A DNA stretch of 64,000 nucleotides, from positions 372,001 through 436,000 of the forward strand of contig JADJPW010000003.1 of assembly GCA_016713035.1 (NCBI GenBank). Direction: 5' to 3'. The stretch's first letter is position 1; each line of letters starts with the position of its first letter. This document shows positions 25,115-34,499 of the stretch, one piece after another. The notes under the pieces were generated by a model, which was not told the origin of the DNA, did no database searches, and saw only the letters and a program-made list of their open reading frames with translations. Position numbers and translations under genes: made by a program. This DNA is from Verrucomicrobiaceae bacterium. Lineage in GTDB: Bacteria; Verrucomicrobiota; Verrucomicrobiia; Verrucomicrobiales; Verrucomicrobiaceae.

Positions 25115-27494
25115 ATGCAAGTCTCCCTCTCCTGGCTCAGCACTCATCTCGATCTCAGCAGCTACACCGTTCCGCAGCTCTCTGACCTGCTCACCTTCGC
25201 CGGTGTTGAGGTCGAAGGCATCGAAGAACGCGGCGTGACCACCGACAAGGTCGTCGTAGCGCAGATCGACTCCTTTGTGCAGCATCCAAATGCCGACAAA
25301 CTCAGCGTCTGCCAGGTCAACGACGGCAGCGGCACCGCTCGTCAGATCGTCTGCGGCGCGAAGAACTTCAAAGCGGGCGACAAAGTTCCTCTCGCACTCC
25401 CCGGAGCCGTTTTGCCCGGCGGATTCACCATCAAAGAAGGCAAACTGCGCGATGTGGCCAGCCTGGGCATGATGTGCAGCGGCAAAGAACTCGGCCTTGG
25501 CGACGATCACGCCGGTTTGCTCATCATGGCCGCCGATTCGCCCATCGGCACGCTCTTCAACCAGCTCAATCCTGCCGACGTGCTCTTCGATCTCGAGATC
25601 ACGCCGAACCGCCCCGACCTCCTCAGCCACCTCGGCCTCGCCCGCGAGCCTCTGCGCCCTCACCGGCATCCCGCTCAAAGGCCAACGCGATTACACCGCG
25701 ACAAAAACGAAAGCAGCCGCCTCCGACATCAAACTCGAAGCCAAAGACGCCTGCCCGCTTTACACCGCACGAATCATCAAAGGCGTCAAAGTCGGCCCCA
25801 GCCCGGAATGGCTGCGCCGTCGCCTCGAGAGCATCGGCCTACGTCCCATCAACAGCATCGTGGACATCACGAACTACGTCATGATGGAGATGGGCCAGTC
25901 GCTGCATTGCTTTGACCTCGACAAGCTCAGCGGCTCCATCGTCGTGCGCCAAGCCACCGACGGTGAAAAATTCCTCGCCCTCGATTCGCAAACCTACACG
26001 CTACAAACCGACGACCTCGTCATCGCCGATCAAAAGCGTGCCGTCGCCATCGCCGGCGTCATGGGCGGTGAAGAAACCGGCGTCACCGAAGCCACCACCA
26101 ACGTGCTCCTCGAAGCCGCGTGGTTCACGCCTTCCAACATCCGCCGCACCTCCCGCCGACTCGGCCTCAGCAGCGACAGCAGCTACCGCTTCGAGCGCGG
26201 CATCGACCCTCAACAAGTCCAAGGTGCCTCCGAACTCGCCACCAAACTCATCCTCGAAATCGCCGGAGGCACCGCGGAGGATGTTTTGCTCGTCGCAGGC
26301 GAAACACCCGTTTTGACCTCCGAAATCACGCTCGACGATGACCGCGCCCGCAAGCTCCTCGGCACGCCCGATCTCTCCAGCGACGAAATCCGCTCCATTC
26401 TGACCAAACTCGGCCTCACGCTCGAAAACGGCCGCTGGACCGTCCCCAGCTACCGCGCCGACCTCCAGCGCCCCGTCGATCTCATCGAGGAAATCGCCCG
26501 CGTCATCGGCCTCGACCGCGTTCCATCGAAAATGACCGCCGTCGCTGTCCCCAGCGATGCCACGGATCGCGCTTACGACTTCGCCATGACCATCCGTCAG
26601 GCCTTGGTCAATCGCGGCTGCTTTGAAGCGCAAACGCTGCGCCTCGTCGCCGACGCTCAACTCGCCGACACCCTCGGCGGCGGCACCGGCGTCGCCGTGA
26701 AAAATCCGCTCAGCGAAGACCACACCACGCTGCGCCCCAGCATCATCCCCGGCCTCATCGCCACCGCCGCGCTGAACATCCGCCAAGGCGCCGACCGCCT
26801 GCGCTTCTTCGAACTCGGCCGAGTGTTCCTGAAGCTCCCGAATGGTGGCAGCCGCGAAGAAGAACGCCTCGCCATCCTCATCAGCGGCCCCGTCAGCCCA
26901 TCGAGCTGGCACGCCCGCACCCCGCAGGCTGCCGACATCCATGAGCTCATGGGCATCATTCAAAACCTGCCCGGCCTCAGCCGCGTCAGCATCGAGCCGA
27001 AAGCCGTCAAAGAATCCCCCGCGAACTTCCTGCTCACCAGCGAACTCCGCGCCGGCAATCGCAACCTCGGCTGGATCGCCCAACTGCATCCCTCCCGCGC
27101 CCGCGACATCAGCGCCCGTCATCCTGTCTATGTCGCCGAGCTGCTCCTCAGCGCCCTGCGCCAAGGCAGCACCGGCCCCGCGAAGTTTGAAGAACTCCCG
27201 CGCTTCCCCGGCATGACCCGCGACGTCGCCATGGAAGTCCCGGCCGACCTCCCGCACGCCAAAGTCGCCGCCTTCTTCGCCAGCCAGAAAGAGCCCCTCT
27301 TCATCGCCAGCGAAGTCTTCGACGTCTTCACCGACCCCACCGGCCAAAAGATCGCCAAGGATCGCAAATCCATCGCCTGGACCCTCACCTACCGCAGCCC
27401 CGAAAAGACCCTCGAAACCGCCGAAGTCGATGCCGCCCACCAGCGCATCCTCGCCGCGCTGGAGAAAGCCCTGCCTGCGACGGTGCGGAGATAG
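25115..27494 (+). CDS. pheT: Phenylalanine-tRNA ligase beta subunit, with a frame break
   Basis: PheT binds tRNA-Phe, edits mischarged Tyr-tRNA and pairs with PheS. The first ~178 residues (MQVSLSWLSTHLDLSS, the tRNA-binding domain with VCGAKNFKAGDKV, ITPNRPDLLSHLGLARE) are in one frame. The remainder, from LCALTGIPLKGQ to the C-terminal anticodon-binding domain (RFPGMTRDVAMEVP, LTYRSPEKTLETAEVD), is in the next. Removing one C of the CC at 25649-25650 joins them into a normal ~792-residue protein, so a sequencing error is more likely than gene loss in this essential gene. Its 3' end is duplicated at 29801-29920. Confidence 0.93.
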
Positions 27495-27532
27495 TGGAGA
27501 GAAATAAGCTTCCCATGGAGCGTATCAATTAC

Positions 27533-27562
27533 TTGCCACCATGCTGAGAAACTTGGTATAAT
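27533..27562 (+). promoter_or_regulatory. Sigma-70-like promoter of HEAT gene
   Basis: TTGCCA (27533-27538) and a perfect TATAAT (27557-27562) are separated by 18 bases. Transcription would begin about 7 bases past TATAAT, essentially at the ATG at 27569, so the transcript may be leaderless. Confidence 0.55.
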
Positions 27563-27568
27563 CTGGAT

Positions 27569-29779
27569 ATGGTGCGCTTGCTCTCATTGTTGCTGTTATT
27601 GGGTATGTCTCTTGCGTGGGGAAGTGTTGCGCTGCCCCCGCCTTTTGTCATTCTTTCTGATAGTGAAGCGGCAGGTCTTCAGAAAAAACTCGTTGAGATG
27701 AATGCTGACGATTTTGTCAGCCATATTCAGATGCCAGCGGCAGCCGGGCAGCCTCCGTTCTGGCTGGGGCCTTACACGGGCACTGTGGTCGCAGATGCAT
27801 TTGGTATGATGCCCAACAATAAGGCTAACGAACTACTGGTCACCACCTTGAGTATTCAGGAAGCCACATTCCCGGAAGAGATCGTTCTTTTCGCGGCATC
27901 CTGCTTTCAAGCCACACGCAACAAGGAAGCGCATTCAACCTTCGCTAAAAACCTGGAGGAGCGGCTGAAAAAACTGGCTCTGTCGCCATGGCAACCACAC
28001 GAGCGTGATTCAGGAAACCAAAGCGAGCTTCGCTGCCGTGCGATAGCGGCACTTTTCAGGCTCTGGCAGGGAACGGATGCGGACACAAGCTGGTTGAGCG
28101 AGCAAGCTAAAAGTTCAGCAGTGCATCCAGACATGAGATCATGCATGCTTGACCAACTGACGTCCTTGTTAGCCGCAGGCGATCGTGAGGCATCGCCAAA
28201 CATGCAAGATAGGCCTGAAACTCTACGGCGAAGACAATTGTTTGGCTCATGGCCGGAACGTGCTGCCTTGAAACAACAATGGGGGAATAAACGCTGGAGC
28301 GACGATTTGTTCATACCCCTTTCCAAGAGTGAAAAGGAACATCCGCGCGTACGAGCATCAGCCATTGCGGCACTTGGTGCCTTGCTGAAAAGCCAGGAAA
28401 AGCTGCGGGATCTGCTCAGAGCATTGGCGCAAAACGAAACAAACCATTCCAAGGTCAGATCATCTGCCATTTACCAATTATCCAAATTCTGGGCAGGTGA
28501 GGCATGGTTTTCTGAATTGCTTTTTGGCATCATTAGTTCGGACCGGACTGGATCACGACTGGCCTCGTCCATACTCTGGCTGCTCGCGAAGGAGCTGAAC
28601 ACACAGCCGGCGCAGAGAGAACAACTCGCCTTGTTCACAGCAGACCCCGAAAAGCATGCAGGTCTGCAATTCAGAGTGCTCGAAATCATGGCTCGCCAGG
28701 GAAAGGACGACTGGCTGCGCCAGCATTTGGCCAGACTCGTGAACAATGCCCGTCTCGATTGGGTGCAGCGGCGAAATGCCCTGCGTTTGCTAACGCAGCA
28801 ATTCACCAGAGACCCCACAGTGAAAGATTTGAATGTTCTACTGGCTCAAAATCAGCAGGAGCCAGTTCCTATTCGTGCCGAGGCTGCACGTGGGCTGGGC
28901 CAGTTCGTTCGTGGTGACGCCGAACTCAGAGCCAAGCTAATCCATATTATCCAATCAGGAGAGGAGGATGAAAAAGTGCGTTTGGCAGCTCTTCAATCCA
29001 CTGGGCTGGTCTGGGAGCGCCAGAATAATCTTTGGGTCAAAGAACTGCTTATGCCTCTCGCCAGCCCGCTTGAAAAAAGCATCGCCATTCGAAGGGAGGC
29101 TTTGTGGAGCATAGGCCAGATCTGGCACGAAGCCTGGGTTCCGAAGCTTTTCACTTCAGTCTGCACCGCTGATGCCGAACCGGGACTGCTCCGCATGATC
29201 ACGATCGAGGCTCTTTACCAAACAGGATGCCGTGACGAATGGCTGAAGCAAACCCTCCTTAAACTTGCGGGCAAGGAGGAGGAAAACGAGCCCGTTCGCG
29301 GCAAGGCGATGTGGATTCTTGCACAAATCTGGCGTAGTGAGACGTGGGTGGCCGAATCTTTGCTCAAGATCGCTGCTGCTCCCCAAGATTCTGCCCAAGC
29401 CAGACGAGATGCCATTCGGACATTCATCAGCAACTACCCGAGTTCGCAGGAAGCATCGGGTATGCTGATAAGAATCGTCAATTCGCCGAGCGAGCCTTCC
29501 GTTATCCGTTCCGAAGCAGTTTCAGCCCTTGGGCGTCATGCCAAACCTGATGATACAATCACCGCTCTGCTCCTCAAACAGGCTCGCTCGTCCGAAACAC
29601 CTTCAGAAGTACGTTTGGAGGCAATTGGGGCTCTCGGCAATAACTCCACACGTCTGTCCTGGTACGAACGGGGGATGATGCTCCAATCTCTAATGGGCTC
29701 CGGCGAGCAAGATGCCCTAGTTCGTCAAAAGGCAGCGTACCAACTCGCGCTAATTCGCGAGAGTTTTCTTGGCTGGTGA
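27569..29779 (+). CDS. Exported HEAT-repeat protein
   Basis: The 736-residue product starts with a Sec signal (MVRLLSLLLLLGMSLAWGSV). From about residue 230 it consists of HEAT-like helical repeats of ~38 residues, with recurring segments such as VRASAIAALGALLKS, IRAEAARGLGQFVRG, VRLAALQSTGLVWE and VRLEAIGALGNNSTR. Such arrays bind partners rather than catalyse. GC content is visibly lower than in pheT. The gene lies between the real pheT end and a decayed copy of that end, so it is probably an acquired gene. No integrase or partner gene is linked to it. Its role is unknown. Confidence 0.75.
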   Translation: MVRLLSLLLLLGMSLAWGSVALPPPFVILSDSEAAGLQKKLVEMNADDFVSHIQMPAAAGQPPFWLGPYTGTVVADAFGMMPNNKANELLVTTLSIQEATFPEEIVLFAASCFQATRNKEAHSTFAKNLEERLKKLALSPWQPHERDSGNQSELRCRAIAALFRLWQGTDADTSWLSEQAKSSAVHPDMRSCMLDQLTSLLAAGDREASPNMQDRPETLRRRQLFGSWPERAALKQQWGNKRWSDDLFIPLSKSEKEHPRVRASAIAALGALLKSQEKLRDLLRALAQNETNHSKVRSSAIYQLSKFWAGEAWFSELLFGIISSDRTGSRLASSILWLLAKELNTQPAQREQLALFTADPEKHAGLQFRVLEIMARQGKDDWLRQHLARLVNNARLDWVQRRNALRLLTQQFTRDPTVKDLNVLLAQNQQEPVPIRAEAARGLGQFVRGDAELRAKLIHIIQSGEEDEKVRLAALQSTGLVWERQNNLWVKELLMPLASPLEKSIAIRREALWSIGQIWHEAWVPKLFTSVCTADAEPGLLRMITIEALYQTGCRDEWLKQTLLKLAGKEEENEPVRGKAMWILAQIWRSETWVAESLLKIAAAPQDSAQARRDAIRTFISNYPSSQEASGMLIRIVNSPSEPSVIRSEAVSALGRHAKPDDTITALLLKQARSSETPSEVRLEAIGALGNNSTRLSWYERGMMLQSLMGSGEQDALVRQKAAYQLALIRESFLGW

Positions 29780-29800
29780 GACTACAAGTTGTTGAAAAAC

Positions 29801-29920
29801 CGCAAATCCATCGCCTGGCCCCTCACCTACCGCAGCCCCGAAAAGACCCTCGAAACCGCCGAAGTCAATGCCGCCCCACCAGCTCATCCTCACCGCGCCG
29901 GAGAGGACCTTGCCTGCGAC
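29801..29920 (+). pseudogene. Decayed copy of the pheT 3' end
   Basis: This stretch matches 27363-27481, the last ~40 codons of pheT. By hand alignment about nine in ten bases are identical, with one extra C. It reads RKSIAWPLTYRSPEKTLET before the frame breaks. It lacks the rest of pheT and lies just after the HEAT gene and 33 bases before an insertion-sequence end. It forms a ~120-bp direct repeat flanking the HEAT gene. Confidence 0.9.
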
Positions 29921-29953
29921 AATGAGGCGGTAAGCAGTGTCGGACTTAGTGTA

Positions 29954-31242
29954 GGGCACCTCTGGAAACCTCCTTTCCCCAGGCAATTCATTGATTGAGA
30001 GCAAACATAGGCCATAAAAGGGGCCATGAAGCGCTACCGCAAGACAGAACGAGGCGGCGGACTGTTCTCCGCCATTGAACATGAGCAGGCCGTTGCCGCC
30101 AAAACCCTCGGCATCCTCAAGCTGCGCGACGTTATCTCTTGGGAAAGTTTCCGCCCGCTGCTCGAAGATCTCACTGGCTACGCCACCCGCGACTGGACCA
30201 AGGGCGGCAAGCCCCCGTTCGACCCCGTGCTGATGTTCAAAGTCCTTGTGCTACAGAAGTTCCACGGCCTCAGCGACGACGACACCGAGGAGCAATTCTT
30301 TGACCGCACCAGTTTTAAAGCCTTCCTCGGTCTGCGCATCGGCGACGACATCCCCGACGCCAAAACACTCTGGGACTTCAAGCAACGCATCGAAGAGGAC
30401 GGTCGCGAAGGCGGTCGCAAACTCTTCGACACCTTCGGCCAGATGCTCGAAAGCAAAGGCATCGTCGCGCGAGAAGGCAGCATCGTGGACGCCAGCTTCA
30501 CGGAAGCCCCACGCCAGCGCAACAGCCGCGAGGCGAACCAGCGCATCAAGCAGGGCGAACGCCCTGAAGAGTTCGACGAGAACCCCGCCGTGGGCCGCCA
30601 GAAAGACAGCGAAGCACGCTGGACGAAGAAGAACAACGAGTCGCACTACGGCTGGAAGAACCATGTGAAGGCCGACTTGAAAACCAAGATCATCCTGAAC
30701 TCCACCACCACGCCCGCCAGCGTGCACGACAGCCAAGTGTTTGAAGGACTGCTTGATGACAAAGATCAGGCCGTGCTCGCCGACTCGGCCTATCACAGCG
30801 AGGAGCACGAGGCGCATCTCATCAAGATCAACGCGCAGGAGTTCCTGATGCGCAAAGCCACGCGAGGCCACCCGTTGAGCGAGAAAGAAATGCGCGCCAA
30901 CCATACGATCAGCCGGATGCGTGTGAGGGTAGAGCACATCTTCGCGCGGATGGCGCAAATGGGAGCCGATCTATGTCGAAGCATCGGATTGAAACGAGCC
31001 ACACAGCACAACCACCTCAGCAATCTGGTCTACAACATGGACCGCTATGCCTGTTTGGTTCGCTAAAGCACCCGTAAAGGGTGATCAAAGCCAGAAAAAG
31101 TACCTGCACAGCCTCCAAACAGCCGAATCCTAGCGCCTCAAAGCGAAACAAGCCCTCTGCAAAGCAAGACAGGAAGGTCGAACAATCGTTTTTCGCTCCC
31201 AAAAACGGACTTCAAAAAAACAACCCCTATCCAGAGGTGCCC
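29954..31242 (+). mobile_element. IS5-family insertion sequence, apparently intact
   Basis: Inverted ends GGGCACCTCTGGA (29954-29966) and TCCAGAGGTGCCC (31230-31242) bound a 1,289-bp element with one transposase gene. Both ends are perfect over 13 bases. I could not define a convincing target duplication. A single further end of the same sequence lies at 35680-35694. Confidence 0.88.
30026..31066 (+). CDS. IS5-family transposase
   Basis: The 346-residue protein is a full-length DDE transposase of the IS5 family. It has an N-terminal helical domain (FDPVLMFKVLVLQKFHGLSD, EEQFFDRTSFKAFLGL) and a first catalytic Asp in GSIVDASF. The KADLKTKIILNSTTTPASVHDSQ segment leads to a second Asp in VLADSAYHSEE, and the final Glu lies in RVRVEHIFARM. 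No frame break is seen, unlike the two neighbouring transposases, so this element could still be mobile. Confidence 0.93.
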   Translation: MKRYRKTERGGGLFSAIEHEQAVAAKTLGILKLRDVISWESFRPLLEDLTGYATRDWTKGGKPPFDPVLMFKVLVLQKFHGLSDDDTEEQFFDRTSFKAFLGLRIGDDIPDAKTLWDFKQRIEEDGREGGRKLFDTFGQMLESKGIVAREGSIVDASFTEAPRQRNSREANQRIKQGERPEEFDENPAVGRQKDSEARWTKKNNESHYGWKNHVKADLKTKIILNSTTTPASVHDSQVFEGLLDDKDQAVLADSAYHSEEHEAHLIKINAQEFLMRKATRGHPLSEKEMRANHTISRMRVRVEHIFARMAQMGADLCRSIGLKRATQHNHLSNLVYNMDRYACLVR

Positions 31243-31927
31243 ATATGTAATTTTATACATGGCTACTTATTCAAATTCAGTGTTTCGTTCCTCCTTGCAT
31301 GATTCATCGGTCGAAGACAAAAAGAGCTTATGACACGTCCGATTTGGATCTCCGCGCTTCTGCTCCTAGTCTTTGGAGGCCTTTGTTTCTCCACGGCAAC
31401 TGCTGCCACAGCGCCGCAACCTGCGGATAAAGAGGATGCGGACATCTATCTCAAAAAAAGCACCGAAAAAGAGTGGCAGGAACTCCAGGTCATGCTCGCT
31501 GGTTTGAAGGAGAAGCATGGAGCCGACTCGCCTGAGTATGTAGAGTTCCTTTTCGATGAGGTCGGACACCTCGTGCGCTCTGACCGGGTGGAGGAGGCTA
31601 GAAGGAAATACGAAGACTACAAAGTCAGCGCGAGCAGGCTCATCACTGCCGCTGGGCCACAGGCAGAGATGGAGGAGCGCTTTATCCGGCTGCGCAGCTC
31701 CATGCTCTGGGCGGAGTGGCAAATACTCCATGCTGCGGGTGAAATGGATGCACTGATCGAAGCTGCTAAAAAACGGCTCGCAGTGATCGCGGCCTCGAAG
31801 GACCCATTGGTCGAAGAGGTGAAACTGAAGATCATGTGCAGCACCGCCCGTGTTCTAATGCAATAAGGTAGGCTAAAGGAGGCGGGCACTTGGCTGGAGA
31901 GCCTCACGAAGGCGCTCTCTGAAACTA

Positions 31928-33038
31928 TTAATCCGGCACTAAGATAGCACATCAAGCTGCATATTGGGTTGAGGCAGATTTAAAGAAGGCACGGACTTGT
32001 TCTGGCAGCCTCTGGCATGAGCGCATCTGGCCGATGATCTGCTTTTGCAGCCTCCCGCTCACCCGGGCGGCGGGTAGCACTCCCAGTTTGCTTTTCAGCG
32101 CACGGTTGAGCCTCTCGTCGGGATTGAGCTCTGGACTGTAGCTGGGCAGGTGATGCACCGCGATCTGCTCCTGATGCTGCTCCAGCCACTCCTTCACCGG
32201 CTTGCTGTGATGCACCCGCAGGTTGTCGAGGATGAGATACACTTTGCGCCCCTGCATCGAGCGAACCATCCGCTCCAAAAAGCGGATGAGAAGCCGCGCG
32301 TCCAGTGCCCTTTGTAAACCATCCACCGCGAACTCCCCCGGTTGCTCACCGCGCTCATCATCGAGCTACCAAAGCGCTTGGACATCTGCTTGATCTCGGG
32401 CGTCTCTCCGCGTGGTGCGTAGCCTCTCACGGCATTGGGCTGGTTGTTGACCCCGGTCTGGTCACCCCCAATAGATCTCGGCCCCTTCCGCCTTGGCCTG
32501 AGCCTGCGATCTGCGGATACTTCTGCTCCAGCCACGCCTGGACTTCCTGGGTCGCTGCTCGTAGGCCTTCTTCAATGGCTTCTGGGGTGTGAACCCCAGC
32601 GCTTCAAATACAGCCCCATGGTGCGCATGGGCAGCTTGAGCCCGAAGCGCTTGTCCAGCAGTTGGGCGACAGCTTTGCGGGTCCATAGTGCAAAGGGCAG
32701 CTTCAACTGCTCGGGCAACCTGTCGGTGATGAGCCTGCTCACTTCCTTCTCCTGCTCGGCGCTCATGAGCCGTTTATCCCCATGTTTCCTGCCGCGCTCG
32801 TCGCACAGCAGGGCTGCGGTGCCGTGTTGGCGCTGGTGCCGCTTCCACTGCTGGACAGTGCGGGGATGCACCCCACCGCCTCGGCAATGTCATGTTCACT
32901 CCAGCCTTTTTGGCCAGCAGCATCGCCCGGCGACGTGCTTCCACCTGTTGTTCCTTGCTTAGTTTGCGTCCGTCTTCTTTCATGCGGACGCACCATTACC
33001 ACATCCTCATAATGCGTGCTATCTATTTACCGGATTAA
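31928..33038 (-). mobile_element. IS630-type insertion sequence, decayed
   Basis: Ends TTAATCCGG (31928) and CCGGATTAA (ending 33038) are flanked by TA on both sides, the IS630/mariner target. The inner TIR block GATAGCAC (31943-31950) also matches its partner at the other end (33016-33023), giving ~25-base imperfect ends. The 1,111-bp length is typical. Removing it with one TA keeps the host reading frame. Confidence 0.85.
31952..32983 (-). pseudogene. IS630-family transposase, multiply frameshifted
   Basis: The reading order on the minus strand is MKEDGRKLSKEQQVEARRRA, GWSEHDIAEAVG, a helix-turn-helix block HPRTVQQWKRHQRQHGTAAL, KLPFALWTRKAVAQLL, TPQKPLKKAYEQR, and a DDE domain with VYLILDNLRVHHSK and LPSYSPELNPDERLNRALKS. 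These pieces lie in different frames, so at least four frame breaks separate them. The catalytic LDN and SPELNP..E motifs survive, but no functional protein can be made from this sequence. Confidence 0.88.
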
Positions 33039-33511
33039 TAAGATCGAAATTTTTAAAACCGCATTGGAGTCGCTGGCATCTGCATCTGAGACCGCTATTG
33101 AAATGAACCTGAAAAGAATGGCTCAGTTCATCGTGGGGAAGTGCCTCAAGTCCGCTCAAGCATTGCCCCTCGATTCAATGGAGAATTACTGGTTCACCGT
33201 GAAAGCGGCAGAGCTCGAAGAGGAAAAAGACGCGTGCCGCAGCGACTGGAGGACCTGCAAAGAGCCCTAACTTTTCACGAAAAACTACAGCAACCGGATT
33301 GGAATCGCATTCGCCGCGGTTACACGACCATGGGAAACCTTTACGCAGGGCTCCCTGGAAAGCACAACGAACTCAAAGCCGTGCAGGCCTATGACCGCAG
33401 TCTGGAAGCCACACTCAAGGGCTCCACCGACGAATCGAAGGCCACTGAGGGCCGAATCCAGCACGCGTTAAATCTAGCTCTCCTGCGCCTCATGAGGAGC
33501 GGGGGCTCTTA

Positions 33512-34354
33512 GAGTCTATCCGGCAAATAGTTGTAGCCAGTAAAAGCTGAAAGTGGAAGGTGGGCGATGCCAGCCAAGCCCTATCAACCAGCCGGTTACG
33601 ATTCTGATCTCAGCGATGCGGAATGGGAACTCATCAAGCCTATCATCTACCCGGCTGGCGCGAAGCGTTGTCGAGGCAGGCTGCGATCCCGACTCCGCCC
33701 GAATCTGCCTGGACACCATCCGCTATGTGCTCAAAACGGGCTCTCAGTGATCGATGATCCCCAAGAACCTCGCGCCCCGCAGCACCGCTCACGACGCCTT
33801 GAGTAAATGGACCGAGCAGGGCTTGTGGCCCAAGCTCAACGACGCCCTGCGCACCCAGACACGCCTCATGCTACTAAAAACGCCATGCCCAGCGCCGCTG
33901 TCATCGACAGCCAAAGCGTCAAAGGCGGGCAGCTACCGGCTGTGAGCTGCGGTTACGACGCGGGCAAGAAGATCAAGGGACGCAAGCGCCACGCGCTCAC
34001 CGACACCAACGGCCTGCTGCTGGGCGTGGTGGTCACGCCCGCCGACGTGCAAGATCGTGACGGCGCAAAGCTGCTGCTGTACATGTTCTGCCACAGCTTC
34101 ATGAGCCTGCTGATAAGCTTTGCCGATGAAGGCTACGCGGGGAATCTCAAAGATCAGAAAGGCGTCATCATATTGACGCGACGCTGGGTCATCGAACGGA
34201 GCTTTGGCTGGCTAGTGAAAGCAACGGCGTCTGACACGCGATCACCAGAAACACCCACACCACCACGAAGCCTTCGTCTATCTTGCTTTTATCGGCATCA
34301 TGACACAGCGCCTCACCACTTTACAGTCAGTTCAACCTTTTGCCGGGGAGGCTC
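33512..34354 (+). mobile_element. IS5-family (IS1031-like) insertion sequence, decayed
   Basis: The 22-base ends (33512-33533 and 34333-34354) share GAG-CT--CCGGCAAA--GTTG. A TTA occurs on both sides (33509-33511 and 34355-34357), fitting the TNA duplication of the IS1031 group. The element is 843 bp. Its left end supplies the G of the TAG that ends the upstream fragment's reading frame. Confidence 0.82.
33567..34330 (+). pseudogene. IS5-family (DUF4096-type) transposase remnant
   Basis: The fragments are YDSDLSDAEWELIKPIIYPAG (N-terminal DUF4096-like domain), AAVIDSQSVKGG with the first catalytic Asp, GYDAGKKIKGRKRHALTDT, VVVTPADVQDRDGAK, FADEGYAGNL, and LTRRWVIERSFGWL with the catalytic Glu. 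The pieces occupy different frames, and about 25 residues usually found between YAGNL and the RRWVIER block are missing. It is therefore inactive. Confidence 0.88.
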
Positions 34355-34499
34355 TTACGTTTCATGGTGTCAGTTGGTACTCTCCGCGCACTTCAGCCCT
34401 TCATTCCATCTGGCTCAAGCCTAGGGGAGCAGTCCAAGCCGGGCGACTTAATTAGTTATTATCAGTTATTATGAACCTCTTTGCATTCCCGATGCTTGG

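Larger units (their letters stand above)
31330..34424 (+). pseudogene. Exported TPR-like protein gene broken by two insertion sequences
   Basis: The 5' part encodes a Sec signal (MTRPIWISALLLLVFGG) and helical, TPR-like residues up to 31925. It contains a premature TAA at 31864-31866 followed in frame by GRLKEAGTWLESLTKALSET. An IS630-type element (31928-33038) interrupts it. Virtual removal of the element plus one TA restores the frame into KIEIFKTALESL. A further frame break lies near 33225-33240, in a GAGGAAAAAG run, after which TPR-like residues continue (YTTMGNLYAGLPGKHNELKA, AYDRSLEATLKG). A second element (33512-34354) interrupts the 3' end; removing it plus one TTA rejoins LLRLMRSGGS to YVSWCQ and a stop at 34424. 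The gene's original function is unknown. Confidence 0.8.

Noticed and set aside
26001..27440. A 479-codon open frame on the minus strand of pheT
   Set aside because: It is antisense to well-conserved PheT sequence and has antisense-like composition.
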